Part shown: in pieces, positions 21,501-33,500 of the stretch
Position numbering within the stretch: position 1 is the stretch's first letter
Layout of the letters: every line of letters starts with the position of its first letter
From: Paracentrotus lividus
Lineage: Eukaryota > Echinodermata > Echinoidea > Camarodonta > Echinidae
Assembly: GCA_940671915.1 (NCBI GenBank)
Contig: CALNVZ010002974.1
Span: 37,194,575-37,258,574 of the forward strand
Direction: 5' to 3'
Length of the DNA: 64,000 nt
The notes under the pieces: model-generated
Told to the model about the DNA's origin: nothing
The model's input: the letters and a program-made list of their open reading frames with translations, nothing else
Database searches by the model: none
Program-made: the position numbers and the translations under genes

Positions 21501-24500
21501 TTGCAGAGTAAAGACTCAAGGAAATCGGCAAAATAATCAGAAAGGTGAAATATTTTGGAAAAATACGACTTTTTGATTTTCTGAATCTTCAATGTTTTGT
21601 GTGTACTCTGTAAAAATTGAATGAGTGAAAACGATAAAGTATTTCAAAATCGATTATTTTGCTCATTTCCTTGACTCTTTGCTTGGCGACCCGAGTCTCC
21701 ATTTTGAAATGATGAATCGCAAATGCTATAAAATGTTGAAGTCACGTATGAAATAAAGTGAGTATGAATAGCAATATATCAATTCCTTACGGACCTCCCT
21801 AAAACAAGAATAGAAGTCTTTTAAACTTACATCATCACCAATGAAATCATGAAGCATTCTGATGACAGAGGCTCCCTTGCAGTATGAAATCAGATCAAAG
21901 ATTTCATCTACTTCATCAGGGTGTCCAACTGGTACCTGTACCATAAACAAATATACATACTTATTAATAAATAATATTCTTTAACAGTTAAAACACTTGG
22001 CTGCAGACCATGTAATATTACTTGCTCATGCTCATAGAAATGTGGCTCATACTATTGTCTGTTTTGAATAGTCAGCGCCACACCGCAATTAGCACCATGC
22101 AGCAGTCAAGTGGTTAAGTTCATTAGGAGGGATTTTACTTGTACCTAAAAAATATGAATCATAAAAAGAAATTCCCCCACCCCAAAGACTGCTCAAGTAT
22201 GCATGTTAAAAACCCAATTTATTTGTACATAATATCTCATATCACAAGATAAAAATTCAGATGCTCAAAAATATCACTGTTTACAGATGAGCCATATAAT
22301 ACATACTCAAACATCATACCAAGATCTCATTTACACCCACATTCATGATATCTTCTAGTTCCTTTCATTAGTGCCTCACATCAACTTTTTCATACAAGGT
22401 GAGGAATTAATTTTTGAGGGTTTATGTGGTGCATAAAAAATCTTTAAAAAAAAAAAATTTGGATAGTTTATTGCTCTGGACAAGGTACCAAACCTTGCTT
22501 TGGATTTGATCTATTGAATATTATGTACTGTTTATTTGTGTTTCTCAATAGATTTCAATGTTCCAACTCAATAATAAACGTAATGTTACCATAAACAGGT
22601 CGACTTCAAATCCTTTCAATCATTCGCCCCTTGCCTTTGGATAGAAATTCCTTGATTTCGGAGATCAAATTTAAAATGTTGACTCTATTCCTCATGCCAC
22701 TGAACATTTAAATTGACTTTAACCTGTTGGAGACGAGCTGATTTGGCTATAACACACATTTCCCATAGACCTCAGCCCGAATATATTCGGGCTTAGTCCC
22801 CAACGGGTTAAGAGAACAGAGCCTTGCATCCACCAGGGGGAAAAAATGCTTTATAAATCCAATATCATCATCATCATCATCATTACCTCAATAGGATGAC
22901 TGTTCTTGAGAGCATCTAGTTCCAGTGCTCTAGTGTAGTCATTGGTGATGAATTGAGTCCAGATATCATATTCAGGGAAGCAGTGATCGACACACAGGTA
23001 CTCTATCCATGATGCAAACCCTTCGTTCAGCCACAGGTGGGTCCACCATTCCTGATATTAAAAAAAGGTGAGAAAATTGCACATCAAAAATTGCAATTAA
23101 AGTTGTTTGATATGTCATCATATTACTTTACTCCCCCTCCTCATACCCTTGCCTGAGTTTATGTTCCTTGCAAGATTTCTAATGAATGTAGTAAAAATAT
23201 CTAATAACAATCAATACATTTAATTATACTATTAAAGCAACGTGTCAAACAATAAGCACACATATCATTATCATTTCACCAATGCGTCATCAAAACAGAA
23301 TATTTTCCTTTACAAACACAAACAAATTGCAAAAAAAAAAAAAAAAAAAATCAAGGACACAGTGCCAACAAAAAGCAAAAATTCTTGTTTACAAAAATGT
23401 ACTATTAGAAATTACGCATAGTAACCAAGTTTCCAAACCACTGATGAGCCAGTTCATGACCTAGGAGAAGGATGTGAAGAAAGCAATAAGTGGAATAAGA
23501 GAAACAAAATAATTTCAACTCTTTGCCACTTAGATTTCTAAATAAAATGCAGTTCACAGGCTATAAGTGCATTCATCACTTCACCAACAAACCCAATAAA
23601 TGAGGAAATATATATCTGTAAAGCACTTAGAGATGTTGTCTGACTATGTATTAAATGCTCTATAAAAAAACTCGAATTATTATTATCATTATTATCAAAG
23701 TCATTCATGTACCTTTGATTTAGATGCAGTTCATTGTTTGTGTGATCAAATCCAAAGTTTTATAATCTGAAGCCCAATAATATAAAAAAATTGTAAAGCT
23801 TGTATAGTTTGAAAACTGAAAATGAAAAGTAGGATGAAAATAAAAGACACATTCTATAGGGTTATTCTTATAAAAATGCATAAAAGACCTCAATATCCAC
23901 TACTTTCAGTTTCATTTTTGTTTGTAATCTTGTCTAAGATCAGAGACCTTTGAACTCAGTGCTTTCACTGGAGCAAAAACGGATCTATGACTCATCTTCT
24001 CTCTGAATCTCTTCATGTAAAGATATATATATATCCATAAATACATTTCATCATCAATACTCTCGTCATGGATGGTATGATAGGCTTGACAAATTACATT
24101 TTGCAAATGAATTTCAAAGATCTTCTTCATTTCCTATATTTTATTATTTGCATGCAAACATGTACCAGTAGAAGTCAAGATACAAATTTAATGAGCCTCT
24201 GCAAGAGAATATAGAGTTCAATGAATTGAAAAATTAGAAAATTATACTTTTTGAACATGCATACATATTTTGGAAGCAAACTCTAAGGAACCATATGAAT
24301 CTCATAAATCAGGAATATACAAACAAAAAAGGACTTTGGTCTTGATATTCAGAGTTAAACAAATACCATTAAAATGCAAAATTACAGTCTAACAAAGGAT
24401 TATAATATAGCAAAGAAATAGACTTTGCCTATTAAAACATCATGTGATGTCTTAAATATGCGTACACTCTAAATTCAAAAGAAAAAAGTTTACATGTAAA

Positions 24501-27500
24501 TGGGTCAATGAAATTCAAGCAACTTCCAACACTTAAGAAAATAGAAAAAAAAAATCATGTTACATTACATTATCAAATCTGAAGTCTATTACGATCTATT
24601 CATGGTACGGTTTGAAATGAATCTGATTTACTGTGGAAAAAACTTAAATTTTCAAACACCTTAACCCTAAAAGGGCCGGGGGTCTAATCAGCCCCCCCTC
24701 GACATTTCGCACGGTCATGTCGCTGAAAAAAATTCAAATTAACATACCTAAAGAAGTAAGTGTAGAGCAAGGCATTGTATAAAAAAATTCCACCCAAACA
24801 TCATTTCCATTGAAACGCCAAGCGAAAACGTGGCGGTAACTGACGTTACAGAAAACGGACAAGCAAAATCAGGGTGTTTGATCAAATCTCAATATCTCAT
24901 GTCCACGACGTGTTAAAATGATAAGTCTTATATGACATCATACCTAGGTCTTTATGAACAGATTGCAAAATAAGAAGAGATTTTCATAATTTTTGTTTAT
25001 GCTGCGGAAACTTTCGTGAAGACATGTTGGTAACTGACGTTACGTAACTGACTTTACCCTTACATCTTCCATAGACTTTACATGTGTAAAATCCCAACTT
25101 TGAATCGGATCTAAATATTTTTTTTCCCTGCCTTTTGAGAATTATGTGTTTGATATCATATCATACCTATGTTCTAGGCAACAGATTGGCCAAATAAGAA
25201 ATAATGTAATCATTTTCCTATTATTCTGCTAAAACTTTACTGCGAACATGACAGTTGTACACATACATTTCCTATAGGGTTTGTACAGAATATTTTGAAA
25301 ATTTTATTCTTACTACTATTCCATCACATAAATATGGAATATGTTAGTATTAAGATATCAGAACTCTAAAATAGTTTTTGAATGATAAATACACGTAGGA
25401 TGTCCCACACATGTTTTTTTTGTGTGGTGCATGTGAATCTTGGCAGAATTGGGTTCACTTATTATCATTGTTGATTCTAAATCCTCACAGCTCACAATTT
25501 TAGGTGAATGTTATCAAGTCACTTTTGAAAATCATTTTAAACAGTTTCTTGCTCAATTCAAACTTAAGAATGAACATGAATTTCCATTTAACTCATTTTG
25601 AAGTTATGATCAGTAGTAATGAAATGCTGAATTTCAAAGCTGGTATTGAAATTTGATGAAAATTGCTGTTAGTCTTTGGCATCAAAATGAAAGCCTGTCA
25701 AAGTACAGTGTTTGTTCTGTGCTTTGTTCTATCAACAATCGCGTACATCTCAGCAGATGCACAGACATACATGTAGGAGCTTTGATCATACTTCTTTCTT
25801 TTTTTTTTTTTCTTCATATGTATTTATAAAATACAGCGAGAAGTTTTTTAATACAACCAAAAATTGTATTTACTTTTATCATAACATTTAAACTTGTTGG
25901 CTCATATTCCAAATACAGGATATATAGCAATGATCCTGATCACATCAATAGATAATTACTGAAAATCTAAGTAGATATGAAGGTTTAGGCCTACATGAAC
26001 ATGTACACTACATGGCTTTTCCAACTCTTAATCATTCAAAGAAGAAGTTACCATTAACACATACACTCTTTTTATCGCTAATGATCAGTTTAATCAATGG
26101 GAATTACTCAGATACAACAGGAGTCCAATTGTAATTGTTTTCTAAGAAACGATAATTGCATCATGGTAACTGACGTTACACTAGGTCATGGTAACTGACG
26201 TTACACAAATCAGCTGTCAATTTTTACTTGATTGTATGTTGAATATCCATAGTTTTGGTATTGATAATATGAGATGCAGTCATACATTAGAAATCTTATT
26301 TGGCATAGTTGATACTTTCTTCGTTGTGGAAAAAAATAAAACAAGTTCATGTTTTCGGTAACTGACGTTACATCCCAATATGAGGGTAATTTAAATGTCA
26401 AGTTTTTTACCAAAGTCACAATTGAACAATTTTTTTGAAATACAGTTTGATAAAGTGTCTTTCAAACAACTTTATCCATGTGAAAGATTATCTGGAACAG
26501 AAAAGTTTTAGTTGGGAAAATGAAAATGAGTTTTTTGTAAATATACTTTTCTATACCAAAATCTATTGGAATACTTCAGCATTTGTTTGAAGGTGAAAAT
26601 GGTTGCATCGGTTAAAATTTATTGATTCTTAAAACTTGAACTCGTGTATTTTTTGAAATCAAAATTATTCTAACCAAATATCACTTTGAATTTCTGGCAC
26701 CCTTGTCCGGATTTCTGTGGAATTGCCCATAAGAAATTGAATTAGAAACCAGAATTTTTTTCATGTACAATTGTTAGGAATGCTACAAAGAATTTACACC
26801 AAGAATTAACTTCTAGGAGCCTTATTTATATAATTTAGAGCAAAAAGTATGATTTCATGCATAAATTAGCATAATTAATTAATATAAATTAAAAAGATAC
26901 GAACTATACAGTCTTGTAGATTACATCGCTCACTACTATCGTGCAAATTTTCGCGATGGGCGGCGAGATCTGAAGGGGGGCCTAATGAGCCCCCCCCCCC
27001 CCCCCCCACCCCCCGCTGTGAGATGGCAAAAATAACCTGGCCTTTTTAGGGTCAAAAAGCAAATTGAGGGATCAAGTGTCGGCTCTTACAAGGATTTACA
27101 CGCGGACACTAATATCCCTAGATATGTTTGTGCCTGTGTAAATCCTTGACAGACCCAATGCTAAATGTGCCACGAGCAAGATTTCTATGACTAATATTTA
27201 AATCTGAAAAATATGCCACATGCTTACCACAACAATTGCAACCCACTGCTTTGCTTTGGCTGAAGAGTTCTTGGTGTCCACAAGCAATGCTGTCGTTCTG
27301 GTGAAACACAGAGAATAATAATAATTAGTATGGCCTTATTTGGGGATAATCATAGAGGGGGCGATTACCCCATATAAAAATGTGGTTTGTTTTTTTAAAT
27401 GTTAAGATAAATGTATCATTACAATGAAAAATTTGATTCCGTGACATTTTCTCCAGCGACAGTTGCTCTGATATAAATTCCATAAATTTATCTAATAAAT

Positions 27501-30500
27501 AATATTAGGGATGTCAGGTGCTCGTGCTGAGCCCCTGAAATCGAGCCCGAAATGTGTGCATGGGCCAACATGATCGTGATTGAAAAAAAAAAATGCACTT
27601 AAAAAAAAATCATTAAAAATAATCACGGGCATGAAAGAGCTGATTGACTAAAAATTACCGTAGTTTTAGAGTTATATTCCAATATTGATCACCTCTTCAC
27701 AAGTAGAATCGGAAATTCATCAAAATAGAGCAGTAAAGATGAGCTGCAAATACGGTCAATAGGGCACTGTACGTGTTTGATCCGCCTCTCGGATAACATC
27801 ACATGTTGACAAAAAACCTCGACCAAATTTGGTATGCCATTCATAAATATAGAAGCAGTATTATGCGCAGTTGCTAGTCCATAACCCCCGAAGTCATGTA
27901 GACATGAGCGTTAAAAAATAGTTCCAATTCTAGCGATCTTTTTCATATGAAAATCAACTTTTTTGCAAAAGCAACTTTATATCATATCAATCATTGATAT
28001 TTAAACTATAGTTTGGTAAAAAATCCGGTGGAATTCGTGAGGGGATCAGATCGAGGCGATCGCAAATATATGATGGACCATGTCATGAACAATCAACATC
28101 GAGGTCTGCCGCGACACGGTCTACTCGGAGTACGAGCGTGGCATGCGCCCTTGCGAAAATGCATTGGCACAATCCGAAGTTTTGACAGCAAAAACTACTT
28201 TCCGCAATCAAACTGTCTATTTTTGTCTACTACAAATGTTCAGAGTAAGTTTTTCATGATTAAGGATTTCATTATTCAATTCATAACTCGTTATTTATCA
28301 TTAAAAAAAGAAGTTGATTTGTTGATTGTGTGGAAACCAAATTACGGGGGCAATGTACAAAAGACGGAAGAGCATGATGTCATCGTCTTGCCTACCTTCC
28401 ACGTGCTTGCGAGTGGAAATTTCCATTGTAACTTCCGGGAATCGGGCTGTTATTTCAACATACGCACTCCCTTATATTTGGCAAAATGAATTGCCACGAT
28501 GAAAATGCATGAAATAATATGTTTCAAGGGAAATGACATGAAAATAATATACCTCACGTGATGTACAATGTCGTAGTTATTGTGTATTTATACAAATAAA
28601 TAATATACAATGTTATTTTGCCGATATGATCGTGAAAATTCGACAGATTTCATGGACAGTCTTACCATTTTTTTTGTTGGAAAGGTAAACAAGTGAATAC
28701 ATTTTTCATTTAGGAAAGTGCTTGGGGTTTTATTTTCTTTCACTGCCAGAATTTTCACACTTTACATCAAAATATAATCATATATTTGTGTTTGTGTTTA
28801 ATTATGACAGAAACTGAAATCAACTTCAAATAAATTTGGCAGAAGACTACCTAAATGGTGAACTGCGACTTGTTGATGAACCGTTTCAGTAGAGTAGCAA
28901 GCTGAAAAATATGCAATAAATGTCCATGTAAATCATCACCATGGTAATTGTTTGTCATGCCAAAGTTCCATTTTGGGTTGCCATGGCAACTAAGTCTCTT
29001 TTCATTTTTCAGGATTTCTCAGATTGTTATATTGCATTTTCTGTTGTTTCCTTTTCTCTGTAAGGGCAAAACTGACAAGATTACAATTTTCCCAAATTTT
29101 CTTATTTTCTTTGTTTTTTAACTGACAAGGAACACATTTTTCCAAATTTTCTTATTATTTTCTTTGTTTTGTCACCATGGCAACCATTTATCGTCACTTC
29201 ATTTTAAATGTTCTGTTTTTAAATTGCTATAATATATGCATTTTATGATGTCCCCATCTTACAGTAAGGTTTTACTGGCGAGAATTACATTTTTCTGAAT
29301 TTTCTTATTATTTTCTTTGTTTTGTTACCATGGTAATGCCTTGTTGTCATATGTATTTTTAATTTTTTGTATTGTTTTCAATGATCTTTAGCTGTATGTA
29401 TGAAAACACATACAAATTATTTGCACTTTGCATCGAAGATCCTTTGAGATATGACTGATTATATATAATTTAACATTAAAAACAAATAATACATTACTTT
29501 CACTGTAGACCCAGGCGGTGCCGTGGCTACACAGTATAAGTCAATGGGAATCTTCAGGAATATCCCCAAAATAAAATATTCAAAAAATCGTAACTCAAAC
29601 ATGGTTAATATTTTTGTTCCATTTTTTCCTGCTAGTTTTGATAAATATGCATCTTTTCAGCTACATCATTTTGGTTTAGATACAAGACATTTCAATTTTT
29701 GGTCCAACATCCCTAATAATATTAACTTTGGACTTAACACTATACCCTACCCATCCTAACCCGAACATAAAACGCTAAATTGCAATCTTAACCTTAACCC
29801 TTTTTTTTAGACAAAATAAAGAACACAGCAACTGTTGCAGGAGCAAATATTGCATCACCAGAAATTTTCCCCTAGCCTACGGTTAGGCTTGAAAGTAAAT
29901 GTTACCTATTACACACTCCTTCAGAACTTACACACAAAACGTATGGAAGGTTTTTATGTGTAACAGGTAACATTAACTTTCCAGCGATACATATATTTGA
30001 CTAATACATCATCACATCACAATATGTATCTGATTGGGGCCTTTTCTCCCTCATGAAGACCCATAATGTCGTAAAATTACTGAAGAAAAAGAATTGAACA
30101 GCAAATCATTTAATTCATATACAATGTATAAAAGCTCTCACATTATGTACAGTATACCGAGTGAGTCAGAAAAAACTAGACACCTAGAAACAGGTCAATA
30201 AAAAGTAAACCAATTAATAAACACCAAATTATATACATATTCCAAAAGAGTAACTCTTCCTGCATCTTTTGGTACCAATTTTGTGCATTAAATCTATATG
30301 CTTGGATGAACAGGGCGCATTGTTTGCGAACATGTAAATTTCGAATCGTGCCAAAGTGGAAGTAAAATCAAAACAACAAAAAGCTACAAAAAAGCAACTC
30401 CATCCTGATTAAAATAGCATAACTTTTTAATGAAAATGTCTTCGGTTCATGAACTTGGAAAAGGTGTTGTTACACATATATTGACTACATAGAGTCAGGC

Positions 30501-33500
30501 ATGAGTGAGCACACGTCAAAGACAAAATAATCACATTTCAAAAGTATTAAGAGACACTTTTAGGTCTGTCAGTGACAATTTACTCTTTGATGTTTTTTCA
30601 TTCGTGGATTACTTGACGAATCAATCTAACTTTTACACGGAATCTAGTCGATAACTGTAACAACACCCTTGCCAAGTTATTTGGCTCAAAACATTTTGCT
30701 TAAAAAGTTATGCTATTTAATTCAGGATGGAGTTGCTTTTTTGTCCGCTTTTGTTGTTTCAATCTTATCCTCACTCTTGCACAATTCGAAATTGACATGT
30801 TCGCAAACAATGCATCGTGTTCATCCAAGCGTAAAAATATAACACACAAAATTGGTACCAAAAGATGCGAAAAGAGTTACACTTTCAGAATACTGGTATG
30901 TATAATAATTTGAGGTTCATTAATTGGTTTTCTTTTTATTGACATTTTTCTAGGTGTATACTTTTTTTTCTGACTCACTCAGAAGCGGTGGCCAGACTCA
31001 ATGAAGATCATTCTCTTTCCTACCTGTATGTTACAAGGCCCCAGTTCTCCATGGCTCCAGCAGCAAAATCAGGAATGGCAATGAGATCAATCTTTGGCAG
31101 AGGGTAGGCTACATTGAAATAGTCCTTGTAGAATGGTAGAGTCTTGACTGCAACCTACACACAAAAAAGAAAAAAAGAATGGTACAGCTGCATCAAGAAT
31201 AGCTATGAGATGAATCTTTTGAAGAAGGTAGCCTTAAAAGACACACATACACAAAAAAGTACTGTGATAAATATTCAGAAATGATAGGTGCCAAAGAAAC
31301 CGAAGTGACATGATGGTTGATATCTTATACTAAACCTGACTGTCATGAATTTTGGGATGCAAAATCGGTGGGAATCAATTCCAACAGAAACAGATCTTTA
31401 CAAAGTCATTCACACAGAACTACAAGCATTTTTAAGAAGTTGAAAGGGAAATTTCCCCCTCGAGGCCTTAAATGGGTGGTCTGTAATTGACTTCTAAACA
31501 CTTCCAGATGAAGTAAACACATCTTACATTCAATAATCAAGAAGATGGTAATTGTCGATTGAATTCTCCAATTTTCATCATTCTCACAAGTTGAGCAGCA
31601 TCGCCATGTTGTACGGTGCGATCAGGCTGTGTGACGTAAGGCAGAGAGATGGCTGCAGCGCATTGCAATTGGCTAGCAAAATAGTTGACAATAATTGCAT
31701 TTTAAAGAATTTGAAAATAAAGTAAAAAATATTACCAAATTGAATCTATTTATTATTGACAAAACTATTAAATGTATTTTTTATTTTTGTAAGATAATTA
31801 TTGCGAGTTTAACTAAAAGACATACCTCCTATTAGCTGAACGCACATAAACAAACAGACTTATTACATAGAATACGATCGAAGCAGTGTTACATGCACAT
31901 GTACGTTATATTTTTAGGACAATTTTTGTTTTAGACCTATATTTCAACTAGCACTTGTTTAGACTGCCATGGCAGCGTTAAAATGGAAGGTCAAATAACC
32001 TATGACTTTGACCTGAATTTTCTAAAGAAAATTACCTCGCATGGCACACTCTGTTTCTACTTCTACTACATCAAGGGAAGCATAATGAAGAAAACATATA
32101 TCAAGAGCCAAAATGTTGTGAGTGGAATTCACAGCAATCGTCATAGAAAAGGATAAAAGGATGGACTTAATAATGACCGATCAAGGTTCATTTCGATAGC
32201 ACAGTAGGCATTGAAGCATAGTCAACCATGTGTAAGAAAACCAATCCAACAATTAGTAGAAAAAGACTGTCGACTGCGATAGCCGGAAAACTGGCATCAC
32301 TCTTACCTCCAGTGCAAATAATCCTTGATCCTTCTTTCCAAGGGGTGTGAATACCCGAACATCAACACCATCGGCCGACCTTCCCTCTACAAAGTCAAAC
32401 TCTCCCACTACGAAGGCTACAAGGTAGGTGGACATAATTGGAGAGGTGCCAAAGGTCACGACCTTTAGGCCAGCATCGTTGGTCTCCTCACTGATGGCAT
32501 TCTGATGAAGTAAGCAAATGTAGGAACGTCACAATTTTGATTGAAAGAAAATGATGAATTGTTCAATTCAACGGATATCACAAAAAAGTACTGTACGTAA
32601 ACCATTTCAAATAAGCAAAGAATTAGAAACTACGCTCATAACAAGACTTATGTACATTTTGAAATTTTACATGTATTAGAAATGAAATGATGGAAATGTT
32701 GAATGCTACATAAATGTAGATGCATCTAGGGGTAACTTAAAGATTAATTTCATTTTAAACAATACTAAAGCAACCACTTTATTCCCATCCTTTCCACAAG
32801 TGTTATTGTCAATATTTGAATAATTGTAATTTTGGACATTTCAATTCATTTCTTTCCTCACTGTTTCCTATTTGAGGTTGAGCCCAGAAAATCAATCAGT
32901 TCAAATCTTACCATGTTTGAAAGCACTACTCTATCATTGGGTGCCACCAATGTGATGTCAAAGGTCGCTTTCACTGCGGGCTCATCCCAGCACGGAAACG
33001 CTCTACGTGCATCTGTGGACTACATGTACAAACAAGTTGGTGTGTGATTAATAGTGTTGAGTCGATTGAATTAAACTAGACCAAGAGATAATGCAAACCT
33101 TTGCGATGCACTTGCCGCAGGCAGGACTATCATGAAACTTCAACGCAAAACAATGTGCCCTACTATGAAATGTCTTCAAGAGATTCCATCCAAAAAATGT
33201 AATCTTTGAGATAAATAAATTGACACACTATTACCCAAAAAGCATGTACTGGTATAGTACATCAGCTTTTCTTTTATAAGCTCTTGTAAACAACGTGTAA
33301 ACTTGTGTGTTTTAAAGAGTTTTGCAAACATTCAGGACTGCAAACATTTATATTTTGGGTTAAATAAAATTACCTCTAAATTAGTAGAATTTCAAATACA
33401 GTCAATTAATTTTGGCATGAATGTATGTTGCTTTTGAAACCCATAATTTTAACTCTAGCTTACTTCAAACTGAGTGACAGCACAGTATCTTTCTTCCCCA

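Noticed and set aside
28013-28489. Plus-strand open frame of 158 codons
   Set aside because: It lies in an intron of NPEPPS, shows no recognisable domain and has no repeat or splice evidence. It could be by chance or part of an unrecognised repeat.
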